Positions 1 to 6,179 of a stretch of 16,416 nt of DNA are shown here, piece by piece. Position numbers and translations under genes: made by a program. Under the pieces are notes generated by a model that saw only the letters and a list, made by a program, of their open reading frames with translations, was not told where the DNA came from and made no database searches. Numbering within the stretch: position 1 is the first letter of the stretch; each line of letters opens with the position of its first letter. Source of the DNA: Clostridiales bacterium (GTDB lineage: Bacteria; Bacillota; Clostridia; Oscillospirales; Oscillospiraceae); the NCBI GenBank assembly GCA_019418525.1, contig DYBS01000029.1, positions 1 through 16,416 on the forward strand, given 5' to 3'.

Positions 1-124
1 TTTGACCACCTTCCAATGTCACTTTGATCCGAAGCGGAGCAAAGGAACGGACTGCGCCTCCGCTTTTTCGCAGTTTTGTCCGGTGGCGTTCAAATAGGGC
101 CCTTGGGACTGCTCTCAAAACGTT
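1..124. other. Non-coding left edge
   Basis: This short stretch lies beyond the 3' end of the minus-strand XRE regulator. I see no credible gene. The only structure is a weak possible terminator, listed separately at 32-68. The minus-strand regulator has no obvious terminator of its own here. Confidence 0.5.
32..68 (+). terminator. Weak candidate terminator for a gene left of the window
   Basis: An 8-bp perfect stem (AAGCGGAG at 32-39 with CTCCGCTT at 58-65) is followed by T residues to 68. The 18-nt loop is long for an intrinsic terminator, so the call is tentative. It would stop a plus-strand transcript entering from before the window. Confidence 0.3.
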
Positions 125-634
125 TTATGCTTTTTTCCGCGTCATAAAAATGCCGACAAGTGCCGCGATCAGGACAATGGGGGCCAGCCGGACAAACAGC
201 CATTCAAATGCATGAAAAACTGTGCCTGCAACGGCAAGTTCCGGGTCGCAAAAATCCCAGCCCAGGTAGGGGCTATTCATAACTGCTAAGACCGCAAAAA
301 TTGCCACGATGAGCGCGCAGAATGCGATCAGCGACCAATGAAGAACCGTTCTTCTGAGTGCCTTTCTCCGCGCAAACTGCAAATTGATGATCTCCAGTTT
401 TTCGGAGAGCGCTTTGACCGCATCCGCCTCCGACTCCATCACAGTTTCACCAAGCAACGTACTTACGGGTGTCTCCAGGGCTTCCGACAGGGCGATCAAC
501 AGATCCGAATCCGGGACGGACAATCCCTGCTCCCATTTCGAGATGGTTTGCCGCACCACATTCAGTTTCACGGCAAGTTCCTGCTGGGAAAGTCCCTTTG
601 ATTTACGGATCACCTTGATATTTTCGCTTAACAT
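125..634 (-). CDS. Membrane-anchored XRE-family transcriptional regulator
   Basis: 169 aa. Residues about 5-60 form a Cro/C1-type helix-turn-helix (GLSQQELA, then the recognition-helix region VRQTISKWEQG), the usual XRE DNA-binding fold. After a charged linker come two hydrophobic segments, about 97-118 and 145-164, ending in a basic FMTRKKA tail. The protein is therefore probably tethered to the membrane with the DNA-binding head in the cytoplasm. This layout is common in Firmicutes; targets are usually unknown and often include the protein's own promoter. The ATG at 634 has an AAAGGAG site 9 bases upstream. A promoter with an inverted repeat over its -35 box lies at 658-692. No partner gene follows within the window. 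The family is certain; the regulated process is not known. Confidence 0.88.
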   Translation of the reverse strand: MLSENIKVIRKSKGLSQQELAVKLNVVRQTISKWEQGLSVPDSDLLIALSEALETPVSTLLGETVMESEADAVKALSEKLEIINLQFARRKALRRTVLHWSLIAFCALIVAIFAVLAVMNSPYLGWDFCDPELAVAGTVFHAFEWLFVRLAPIVLIAALVGIFMTRKKA

Positions 635-657
635 GTGGGCTCACTCCTTTCGCTCAC

Positions 658-686
658 ATTGTAGGGAGAATGGCCCGTTGCCGCAA
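658..686 (-). promoter_or_regulatory. Sigma-A-like promoter of the XRE regulator
   Basis: Read on the minus strand: -35 TTGCGG (686-681), a 17-bp spacer, and -10 TACAAT (663-658). Transcription would begin near 651, just before the ribosome site, leaving a very short leader before the ATG at 634. Confidence 0.6.
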
Positions 687-692
687 GCAACG
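676..692. promoter_or_regulatory. Inverted repeat over the -35 box, possible XRE operator
   Basis: CGTTGC (676-681) and GCAACG (687-692) form a perfect 6-bp inverted repeat with a 5-bp spacer. It covers the -35 hexamer of the promoter at 658-686. Small XRE proteins often bind such dyads and repress themselves; autoregulation here is inferred from position only. Confidence 0.35.
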
Positions 693-706
693 CAGATTAA
701 CATGGC

Positions 707-1030
707 TTATTTCGACAATTCCTTCCGCAAATCGTCCAGATATAACCTCTGCTGCCGCTTCAGATAGACGGGGACAAAGGGACGCATCCACCCGTGCTTG
801 GCGTTGATGGTCTCGGTGCAGGTCAGCCGGGCACCACTCTCTGTCAGCTCGAAGATTCCCTCCCAGGAGCCGGACATATTTCCGTTTTCCATGGTGAAAG
901 CCCAGCGGCAAAGCGGCTCATAGACCGTGACGGTAAATTTCGTGGCATAACCGCTTTTGGTGTGCTCCACAAAGTGAGCCTTGTCCAAAACTTCCACCCG
1001 GGACAAATCACTGCGGAGATCGCCATAGAA
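707..1030 (-). pseudogene. SRPBCC-family protein, 5'-truncated remnant
   Basis: The readable frame encodes the C-terminal two thirds of an SRPBCC (START/polyketide-cyclase-like) protein: DLSRVEVLD, HTKSGYATKFTVT, MENGNMSGSWEGIF, and a C-terminal helix with YLKRQQRLYLDDLRK. These proteins form a hydrophobic ligand-binding cup and are normally about 130-150 aa. Here the first strand and helix (roughly 35 residues) are missing. The frame begins directly after the TGA stop (1033-1031) of the DUF3795 remnant, in the same frame, so one stop codon separates the two. No ATG exists in frame; the only early candidate is a TTG at 1006 inside the conserved part. The ATG at 1026 is out of frame. It is probably a non-functional relic of the last gene of the WYL operon. 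Confidence 0.7.
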
Positions 1031-1323
1031 TCACCCCTTCTTCGGTTTCTTGTTGAGCTTCAGTCTGACGCCCCGGCGGTCCGCCGCCTCCTGAAGCAGC
1101 TCCACGGCGGCAAGGGCCCGCTCCTTGACGGCCTGCTCGCGGCAATTCCGGTCGGCTGTCCAGAACGGCCCGTTTTTCCTCCAACTGTGCAAGGTAAGCG
1201 TCCAGTCCCAGTTCCCGGGCCTGGGCAATGTCCAGCTGCCGGTTCCGGTGCGGGGCAGGAGCACAAAGAGCAGTTGAGACTGCAGCGGGAAAAACGGGTT
1301 TCTATGCGGGTAAAGTCTTTCAT
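1031..1323 (-). pseudogene. DUF3795 protein, internally deleted and frame-disrupted
   Basis: The ATG at 1323 overlaps the stop of the GyrI-like gene (ATGA, 1323-1320) and has an AGGAAGG site upstream. The first about 21 codons read MKDFTRIETRFSRCSLNCSLC, with the last residue in a second Cys pair, typical of the Cys-rich DUF3795 start. The family resemblance then jumps frame to HRNRQLDIAQARELGLDAYL and EEKRAVLDSRPELP (about 1259-1142). It jumps again to EQAVKERALAAVELLQEAAD and a KLNKKPKKG end, stopping at 1031. The Cys-rich middle and a later segment expected from the family (usually about 150-190 aa) are absent. This means at least two internal deletions plus frame changes, so no intact protein is made. 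The deletion boundaries are inferred from remembered family sequence. Confidence 0.7.
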
Positions 1324-1955
1324 AATACCTTCCTAATCGGGTGCCGGATGACGGTTTTCAGCCGCTCCGGTTTGCACCGCCGCACGTCACTCAAATAAAT
1401 TTCGTGGTGGAACCTGCCTTTCCCAAAGTCCGCCTTATAGCCCTGGCCTCTGGCATATTCCGCCATGGCGGCCACGGTGGCAGGCTCATCATCGTATGGG
1501 CCGATGTGCAAGCACTGAACACACAGGCCCTCTTCCCAGGGAAAGAACTCTATCGCCGAGAAGTCCTGCTGCTTTTTCTCCGCGGCCTCCCATACAGCCC
1601 AGTCAAAGACCTCTCTTGTCACAAACTCTGGAAGGCGGATGAGGGAGATCCACTGAAATTCCTTCTTCTGGGCATAGTCCACCCCGTGGGTACCCGGCTG
1701 CCACCAAAGCCCCTCCAGAGGCGGTACCACATAGTCAAAGTAGCCCTCCAGCTTGTGTTTACCCATCTTGCTCATTTTGATGGTGTAGGCTACGGCGTAG
1801 AGCAGCTCCAGCGCTTGCTTGTAGGTGCCATTTTCCTCGTTGGGATCGCCTTGGCCCCGTATGGCCAGAAAGTTCATTGCGGGTACAGTGACGATGCACG
1901 GCGTCTTTGGCGGCAGATAGAATTCCTTGTACTCTTTTTTGTAATCAAAGGCCAT
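1320..1955 (-). CDS. GyrI-like small-molecule-binding domain protein
   Basis: 211 aa from the chosen start. It resembles the stand-alone GyrI-like/AraC effector-binding proteins common beside YafY/WYL regulators. Recognisable parts are an N-terminal MAFDYKKEYKEFY and PAMNFLAIRGQGDPN, a central LEGLWW segment, LHIGPYDDEPATVAAM near residue 155, and a C-terminal HEIYLSDVRRCKPERLKTV. Related domains (GyrI, the BmrR and Rob C-termini) bind hydrophobic or cationic small molecules; some family members act on gyrase or cyclopropanate-type substrates, so the ligand here is unknown. There is no DNA-binding domain. An upstream ATG at 1961 forms an ATGA overlap with the TfoX-like gene, but it sits only two bases after the GGAGG box; the ATG at 1955 is better spaced. 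The gene is the third of the WYL operon. Confidence 0.82.
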   Translation of the reverse strand: MAFDYKKEYKEFYLPPKTPCIVTVPAMNFLAIRGQGDPNEENGTYKQALELLYAVAYTIKMSKMGKHKLEGYFDYVVPPLEGLWWQPGTHGVDYAQKKEFQWISLIRLPEFVTREVFDWAVWEAAEKKQQDFSAIEFFPWEEGLCVQCLHIGPYDDEPATVAAMAEYARGQGYKADFGKGRFHHEIYLSDVRRCKPERLKTVIRHPIRKVL

Positions 1956-1957
1956 GG

Positions 1958-2278
1958 TCATTTCCTCCATTTTGGGGGCTGCTCTCGAAGTGCCAGACAG
2001 GTAAGGCGAGTGAGTGCGGTCATGGTGTCCCGGTCGTCCACATCCTCCACCAAGAAAGAGTCCTTGGCTCCCTCATAGGGCGGGACCTTGGGCAGGTCGG
2101 GAAAGGCCGCCTCGCCCGCCGGGGTAACCTTCACAAAAAACTGGTCGTCGCAGATGACGGCGAAGAACACATCATCGCAGTAAAGGCCGTATTCACCGAA
2201 CATTTTCCGGCTGCGGATAGCTCCGGCCTCCCGCAGCTGCTCGGTCACATAGTTCACAAAATCGGGATGAGATGCCAT
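1958..2278 (-). CDS. TfoX/Sxy N-terminal domain protein
   Basis: 106 aa, one domain. The hallmark is SRKMFGEYGLYCDDVFFAVI followed by DQFFVKV, the core of the TfoX N-terminal fold. Full-length Sxy/TfoX of gamma-proteobacteria activates competence genes with CRP and has a second C-terminal domain. Here only the N-terminal domain is present, as is usual in Firmicutes, where the role is not established; a competence role should not be assumed. The ATG at 2278 is preceded by AGGAGGAATTGAC, and the gene begins immediately after the WYL regulator's stop at 2280. Its end overlaps the upstream ATG option of the GyrI-like gene. Co-transcription with the WYL regulator suggests a protein controlled by, or working with, that regulator. 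Confidence 0.85.
   Translation of the reverse strand: MASHPDFVNYVTEQLREAGAIRSRKMFGEYGLYCDDVFFAVICDDQFFVKVTPAGEAAFPDLPKVPPYEGAKDSFLVEDVDDRDTMTALTRLTCLALREQPPKWRK
1964..1968 (-). promoter_or_regulatory. Ribosome site deciding the GyrI-like start
   Basis: GGAGG (1968-1964) lies 8 bases before the ATG at 1955 but only 2 bases before the in-frame ATG at 1961, favouring 1955. It sits inside the last codons of the TfoX-like gene, so the two genes are probably translationally coupled. Confidence 0.6.
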
Positions 2279-2279
2279 G

Positions 2280-3188
2280 TCAATTCCTCCTGTAACGGTC
2301 GGCCAGCATTTTGGTTAGCGCACCAAGCTGCCCCCGCAGTTCTTCCGGCTCCAGCAGCTCCGCCTTGTCTCCGAAGGTGAGAACCCAGCTGAGCACACTG
2401 TCGGCGTCAGGAAAGCCTCCGGTAAAACGAAGCCTGCCGTCCGGCTCCATGGTAAATCTATCGGTGCCGTACTCCTCCACCAACCGCCAGCGGCAGGATG
2501 AATCAAAGAGAACGGTGACCTGATATTTGGCCGGAAAGATCCGCTCGGGCTCCAGATCGGGCAGCGGCACGGACCGGGGTTGAAAAGGCTCACCGGTGGT
2601 GAGTTCCGTCATGCGGTTGAGCTTAAAGAGGCGGTAATCCTCCCGCATCCGGCACCAGCCCCACACATACCAGGCGGACCAGTGGAACACCAGGTAATAG
2701 GGTTCCACTGTCCGCTCCGATTCCCCTTTGGCGGAGAAGTAGGTAACACGTATGGTGTCGTGCTGCTCGATGGCTCCCTGGATCAGCTCAATTTTCGGCG
2801 GCAGGCTGGTTTTATACCAAGAGGAGAGGTCAATAAGCATGTGGGCTCCACCGGGTACCAGCCCACCTGTCCCGGCGGACAATTTCTCCATCAGCTGCGC
2901 ATAGCGCCGGGTGCCGCTGACACTGTCCAGGCTCCGCAGCCCTGCCAGAATGGCCTGCATCTCCGGGGCAGTGAGCACAGTGCGGTCCACCCGGTAGCCC
3001 TCCATGATGGAGATACCTCCGCTCGCACCCTGGGCAGTAGAAATGGGAATGCCCGCCCGGCACAGGGACTCGATGTCTCGCTGGATAGTCCGGCGGGACA
3101 CCTCAAACTGCTCCGCCAGCTCCGGGGCGGTGACTTTCTCCGTCTGGAGCAGGATAGATAGAATACCGATGAGCCGCTCCATCTTCAT
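2280..3188 (-). CDS. YafY-family HTH/WYL-domain transcriptional regulator
   Basis: 302 aa. An N-terminal winged helix (about 1-60; APELAEQFEVSRRTIQRDIE) binds DNA. A glycine-rich GASGGISIMEGYRVDRTVLT linker is typical of the YafY group. The WYL domain lies at about 135-205 and carries HWSAWYVWGWCR, where the name-giving triplet reads W-Y-V. A C-terminal WCX-type region follows (about 215-300). Such proteins sense ligands, in some cases nucleic acid or nucleotides, and repress or activate adjacent genes. I chose the ATG at 3188 because the family starts M-K-x-x-R-L; a GTG at 3197 with AGGA 6 bases upstream is a real alternative (305 aa). It is the first gene of the operon with the TfoX-like, GyrI-like, DUF3795 and SRPBCC genes, which are its likeliest targets. 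Confidence 0.9.
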   Translation of the reverse strand: MKMERLIGILSILLQTEKVTAPELAEQFEVSRRTIQRDIESLCRAGIPISTAQGASGGISIMEGYRVDRTVLTAPEMQAILAGLRSLDSVSGTRRYAQLMEKLSAGTGGLVPGGAHMLIDLSSWYKTSLPPKIELIQGAIEQHDTIRVTYFSAKGESERTVEPYYLVFHWSAWYVWGWCRMREDYRLFKLNRMTELTTGEPFQPRSVPLPDLEPERIFPAKYQVTVLFDSSCRWRLVEEYGTDRFTMEPDGRLRFTGGFPDADSVLSWVLTFGDKAELLEPEELRGQLGALTKMLADRYRRN

Positions 3189-3217
3189 GGGATGCACTGC
3201 CTTTCCTGTTTTTGCCC

Positions 3218-3226
3218 ATTATAGCA
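3218..3226 (-). promoter_or_regulatory. Extended -10 promoter of the WYL operon
   Basis: On the minus strand TATAAT (3223-3218) is preceded by TGC, giving an extended -10 element. No good -35 box is present at 16-18 bp, which an extended -10 can tolerate. Transcription would start near 3211, with a leader of about 20 nt. Confidence 0.6.
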
Positions 3227-3336
3227 TAGGAACACGACAACTGTCTGTCATGTTTCCCTCTGAAAAGTAATCTTTTTCTCCGCAAAGTAGGGATTGTTTC
3301 GCGGGAGATGGCTTCCTAAATTTCAAATAAGCAGAA

Positions 3337-3364
3337 GTAAAGCCGCCTAAATAGGCGGCTTTAC
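3337..3364 (-). terminator. Terminator overlapping the stop of the 151-aa gene
   Basis: A perfect 12-bp stem (GTAAAGCCGCCT, 3337-3348; AGGCGGCTTTAC, 3353-3364) closes a 4-base loop. The right arm contains the stop codon of the minus-strand gene above it. The following minus-strand sequence is T-rich but interrupted, so it is a good hairpin with a modest tail. Confidence 0.7.
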
Positions 3365-3816
3365 TCGTAAAAACAATCTTCCATTGTAATATACTCTTGT
3401 TCTTCGTTTGGAATTGCGCTTTCCCATTCCTTGGGGTCCTCTTTGGGCTTTCGTGAGACCATGGCCATCTGGTATGCCTGTACGTCATGTTTCATCAGAT
3501 ACCGCAAATCTTTTAACGGGACATGATCGCCAGCCCGTATCCTTGCGGCAATTTTGTTGCAGATCTTCAGTATCTCCATTGTCTTCTGCATACTATCCAG
3601 CGCTTGTGCTTCTGGAGAATTTTCTGCATTCTCCCTTGCCTGGTCTATGGCCCGGAGTCTGTTCTGCATTTGCACGACTGCAAGTACCTGTTTTGATAGC
3701 GTTACCTGGTCGCTTCTGGCACTACCTGCCAAAGGTGACGAAACTCCGGCTTTTTTCCCAGCCAAACCGGAAGTACGGTAGTCATAGAACCAACTACCCG
3801 TTCCATTTACCTTCAT
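3361..3816 (-). CDS. Conserved hypothetical protein, 151 aa, soluble
   Basis: I do not recognise a named family, although the ending resembles small uncharacterised clostridial proteins I recall. The N-terminal 40 residues are Gly/Ser-rich and probably disordered (KVNGTGSWFYDY; SSPLAGSARSDQVTLS). Residues about 42-105 are predicted helical (QVLAVVQMQNRLRAIDQA; LDSMQKTMEILKICNKIAAR). A conserved-looking tail follows, with LKDLRYLMKHDVQAYQMAM and RKPKEDPKEW, then an acidic end. There are no membrane segments and no signal peptide. The true start is the ATG at 3816: the upstream in-frame GTG (3825) lies inside the AGGAGGTG ribosome site. The gene is monocistronic, with its own terminator and a candidate promoter about 100 bp upstream. 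Confidence 0.72.
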   Translation of the reverse strand: MKVNGTGSWFYDYRTSGLAGKKAGVSSPLAGSARSDQVTLSKQVLAVVQMQNRLRAIDQARENAENSPEAQALDSMQKTMEILKICNKIAARIRAGDHVPLKDLRYLMKHDVQAYQMAMVSRKPKEDPKEWESAIPNEEQEYITMEDCFYE

Positions 3817-3822
3817 GGTATT

Positions 3823-3830
3823 CACCTCCT
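3823..3830 (-). promoter_or_regulatory. Strong ribosome site that contains a decoy GTG
   Basis: AGGAGGTG (3830-3823) is a near-perfect Shine-Dalgarno sequence 7 bases from the ATG at 3816. Its own GTG is in frame and would add three residues if used, but it cannot be both ribosome site and start codon. Confidence 0.75.
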
Positions 3831-4112
3831 CAAACAGTCTCGACTCTCCTCTGAATTTCTCCCGTCTTTTTCAGCGTTACAAACTAAAAAACAAAGATCA
3901 AGCGGCTCCTTCATATTATAATTCGACAAAAATTCTAAAAACTTAAGTGTAAAGAAAGGCAGAATAAGTGATCGTGTTTTAGCCATTGGTCTCCAAGGAA
4001 ATCCCACAATCTTAATGATAATTAAGAAAGCATTTATCCCCAATACGCTTTTATGTGATATATTGATGTTCAATTTCAGAAACTGACTGCTGCGATAGCC
4101 CGGGAGGTACCT
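3826..4112. other. AT-rich divergent intergenic region
   Basis: 287 bases separate the 151-aa gene (minus) from the YcxB-like gene (plus). The stretch from about 3880 to 4080 is clearly more AT-rich than both flanks. It presumably carries divergent promoters. The best -10 I see for the minus side is TATAAT at 3920-3915. For the plus side only a weak TATATT around 4060 is visible. A minus-strand frame is open across it but shows no recognisable protein. Confidence 0.5.
3915..3920 (-). promoter_or_regulatory. Candidate -10 box for the 151-aa gene
   Basis: TATAAT on the minus strand (3920-3915), about 100 bp before the start at 3816. No convincing -35 hexamer is found at 16-18 bp, so this is tentative. 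Confidence 0.3.
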
Positions 4113-4628
4113 ATGAAATTTACCTGCCACACCACATACGATCAAAAAACGCTGACAGCTATGGCCCGGGCGCTTCGGAAAACGGTTCGGGCCCAAAGAA
4201 GCCGAAGCGCCCATCTCTATGCCTGGGTCATCATTGGGCTTCTCTTGGTATCCCTCTGGCTGTCCTGGGGAAGCGTCTGGCAGACGGCGGCAATCTGTGT
4301 GGTCATTGCAGCTCTGTTGCTGATCAACTGGAAAGAGGACGCCATCAATGGCTATTTTGCAAAGCGCAAAGCCCTGCCGGGCACCGATGCCGCCGATACC
4401 ACCTTTTATCCCGACCACTATCTGGTGAAGACTGCGGCAGCGGAATCCAAGTGGCACTATGACAAGATCCTCGCACTGGTGGAGACCCTGGATTATTTCG
4501 TTTTTGTGATGGGAAAGGACCACGCCCTGGCCATGGAGAAGACGGCGCTGGAGGGCGGCAGCATTCCGGAATTCCGCCGGTTCATAGAGGAAAAGTCTGG
4601 CCGGAAAATTCAGAATATTGGAGGATAA
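4113..4628 (+). CDS. YcxB-like membrane protein
   Basis: 171 aa. Two adjacent membrane helices lie at about 36-52 (AWVIIGLLLVSLWLSW) and 57-72 (TAAICVVIAALLLINW), preceded by a basic segment (RKTVRAQRSRS). A cytoplasmic C-terminal domain follows, with SKWHYDKILALVETLDYFVF and a final IPEFRRFIEEKSGRKI. This matches the YcxB-like C-terminal domain, a widespread Firmicutes family with no established biochemical role. The start is supported by GGGAGG 7 bases before the ATG. It is probably co-transcribed with the next gene, whose ATG follows the stop codon with no gap. Confidence 0.78.
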   Translation: MKFTCHTTYDQKTLTAMARALRKTVRAQRSRSAHLYAWVIIGLLLVSLWLSWGSVWQTAAICVVIAALLLINWKEDAINGYFAKRKALPGTDAADTTFYPDHYLVKTAAAESKWHYDKILALVETLDYFVFVMGKDHALAMEKTALEGGSIPEFRRFIEEKSGRKIQNIGG

Positions 4629-5000
4629 ATGAAAACAGGGCATAAAATTGCTGCTCTGGGCTGTCTGGCCGTCGTAGTCGGCTCCGTCGCCTGCTGGTGC
4701 TGGATGATCCGGATGCCCCTCAAGGAGTTCACCCGATATGCCCTCTATATGGCGGTCATGGACGATGAGATCTGCCGGAACGAGTTAGAGGGCAATCAGA
4801 TCGGCGACATGGTCATTGAGTTTCCGCCCAAAGAGGAATCCCTGCAGGAGCGATATCACCTCTTTTTGGAGAGGAACCGGACCAAGAGCCGCCAGCAGCT
4901 CCAGTCGGAAATTACAGAAATGGAGCAGCGGCTCCAAGCGTCCAGGCAGTATCTCGGACAGCCCAAAGAACACCTGGAAGTTGAGACCTCTGGGGAATAG
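4629..5000 (+). CDS. Hypothetical single-pass membrane protein
   Basis: 123 aa with no family recognised. A basic start (MKTGHK) leads into one hydrophobic segment at about 7-27 (IAALGCLAVVVGSVACWCWM). This is probably a signal anchor; the Cys residues inside it do not make a clear lipobox. The rest is soluble, charged and probably helical, with a likely coiled coil at about 75-115 (RQQLQSEITEMEQRLQASRQ). It begins immediately after the TAA of the YcxB-like gene, and the GGAGG at 4620-4624 lies within that gene's end, so the two are translationally linked. A joint membrane role with the YcxB-like protein is inference from this arrangement only. Confidence 0.7.
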   Translation: MKTGHKIAALGCLAVVVGSVACWCWMIRMPLKEFTRYALYMAVMDDEICRNELEGNQIGDMVIEFPPKEESLQERYHLFLERNRTKSRQQLQSEITEMEQRLQASRQYLGQPKEHLEVETSGE

Positions 5001-5117
5001 GCAAGAGCCTTGTGTCCGTGACCCACGAATTTCCGGACCTCTCCCCCATCTGCCACGGCCCCATACCGCCTTCAAAAAACTCTTCCTCAGAAACCGGGAC
5101 GCACTGTGGCCCTATGA

Positions 5118-5146
5118 TTGTCAGATAGGACCGCCCGTGCTATGAT
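5118..5146 (+). promoter_or_regulatory. Promoter of the macro-domain operon
   Basis: -35 TTGTCA (5118-5123), a 17-bp spacer, and -10 TATGAT (5141-5146) preceded by TGC, an extended -10. This is one of the best promoters in the window. Transcription would start near 5153, with AGGAGGT at 5161 and the ATG at 5174. Confidence 0.75.
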
Positions 5147-5173
5147 TAGGCTATCAACTGAGGAGGTGTCCCT

Positions 5174-6175
5174 ATGCCCCTTCACATCGTACGAAACGAC
5201 ATTACCACCATGCAGGTGGACGCCATCGTCAACGCCGCCAACGAGAGCCTGCTGGGCGGCGGAGGCGTGGATGGCGCCATCCACCGGGCCGCCGGGCCGG
5301 AGTTATTGAAGGAGTGTCGCACCCTGGGCGGCTGCAAGACGGGCCAGGCCAAGATCACCAAGGGCTACCGCCTGAGTGCCAGCTATGTGATCCACACCGT
5401 GGGTCCCATCTGGAGGGGCGGAAGCCATGGCGAACGTGAGCTGCTGGCCTCTGCCTATCGCTCCTCTCTGGAGTTAGCCCTGGCCCATCAATGTGAGACG
5501 GTGGCCTTCCCCCTCATCTCCTCCGGGGTGTACGGCTATCCCAAAGATCAGGCCCTGAAGGTGGCGGTGGATACCATCGGGGATTTTCTGCTGGCTCACG
5601 ACATGACGGTCTATCTGGTGATCTTTGATCGGGCTGCCTGCACCATCAGCAGAAAACTTTTTGCTGACATCACCGCTTATATCGATGACTGCTTTGTGGC
5701 CCAGCATACCGACAGCCGGGAGGAGCAGCGCCGCCAGGCTATGGCCTTTGCATCCGCATCCCCGGCAGAGGAACTGTGGACCCCCTCTCCCTCTGCCGCG
5801 GCTCCCATAAGTCTGGACAAAGCACTGGGGCAGTTGGACGAGAGCTTTTCCCAGATGCTGCTTCGGAAGATCGGCGAGGCCGGAATGACCGACGCCCAGT
5901 GCTATAAGAAGGCCAACATCGACCGCAAGCTCTTTTCCAAGATCCGCTCGGATATCCACTACAAGCCCTCCAAACCCACTGCAATGGCCTTTGCCATAGC
6001 CCTGGAGCTGCCTCTGGAGGAAGCCCGGGAACTGCTTCAGAAAGCGGGCTTTGCTTTTTCCCACGCCAGCAAGTTCGATATCATTGTGGAGTATTTCATT
6101 GCTCACAACAGCTACAACATCTTTGAGATCAATGAGGCCCTGTTTGCCTTCGATCAAAGCCTGCTGGGAGGTTGA
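5174..6175 (+). CDS. Macro-domain protein fused to a C-terminal HTH-like helical domain
   Basis: 333 aa. Residues 1-165 are a macro domain of the YmdB/O-acetyl-ADP-ribose deacetylase type: DAIVNAAN (16-23), GGGGVDGAIHRAAG (28-41), IHTVGP (73-78), ISSGVYGYP (115-123). These loops bind ADP-ribose, and family members remove acetyl or ADP-ribose groups or sense such ligands. A Ser/Ala/Pro-rich linker (about 185-212) leads to an all-helical domain (about 215-333). Its key segments are CYKKANIDRKLFSKIRSD, KPTAMAFAIALELPLEEARE and FDIIVEYFIAHNSYNIFEIN. This part looks like a Cro/C1-type helix-turn-helix variant, although DNA binding is not proven. The start is set by AGGAGGT 6 bases upstream. It is first in an operon with DUF2200 and a small membrane protein. 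No ADP-ribosyltransferase is adjacent. Confidence 0.88.
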   Translation: MPLHIVRNDITTMQVDAIVNAANESLLGGGGVDGAIHRAAGPELLKECRTLGGCKTGQAKITKGYRLSASYVIHTVGPIWRGGSHGERELLASAYRSSLELALAHQCETVAFPLISSGVYGYPKDQALKVAVDTIGDFLLAHDMTVYLVIFDRAACTISRKLFADITAYIDDCFVAQHTDSREEQRRQAMAFASASPAEELWTPSPSAAAPISLDKALGQLDESFSQMLLRKIGEAGMTDAQCYKKANIDRKLFSKIRSDIHYKPSKPTAMAFAIALELPLEEARELLQKAGFAFSHASKFDIIVEYFIAHNSYNIFEINEALFAFDQSLLGG

Positions 6176-6179
6176 CGCT

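Noticed and set aside
1958..2278. Competence regulator (Sxy) call for the TfoX-like gene
   Set aside because: Only the N-terminal domain is present and no competence genes are nearby.
3003..3285. Short ORFs near the WYL gene start on both strands
   Set aside because: They overlap the winged-helix coding region or its promoter and have no supporting features.
3822..4643. Long 273-aa minus-strand open frame
   Set aside because: Its first half is antisense to the clearly real YcxB-like gene and the rest crosses the AT-rich spacer; no family-like segment and no ribosome site.
5001..5117. Possible terminator or small gene between the coiled-coil protein and the macro operon
   Set aside because: Only a 5-bp GTCCG/CGGAC pair without a T tract, and frames here are shadows without ribosome sites.
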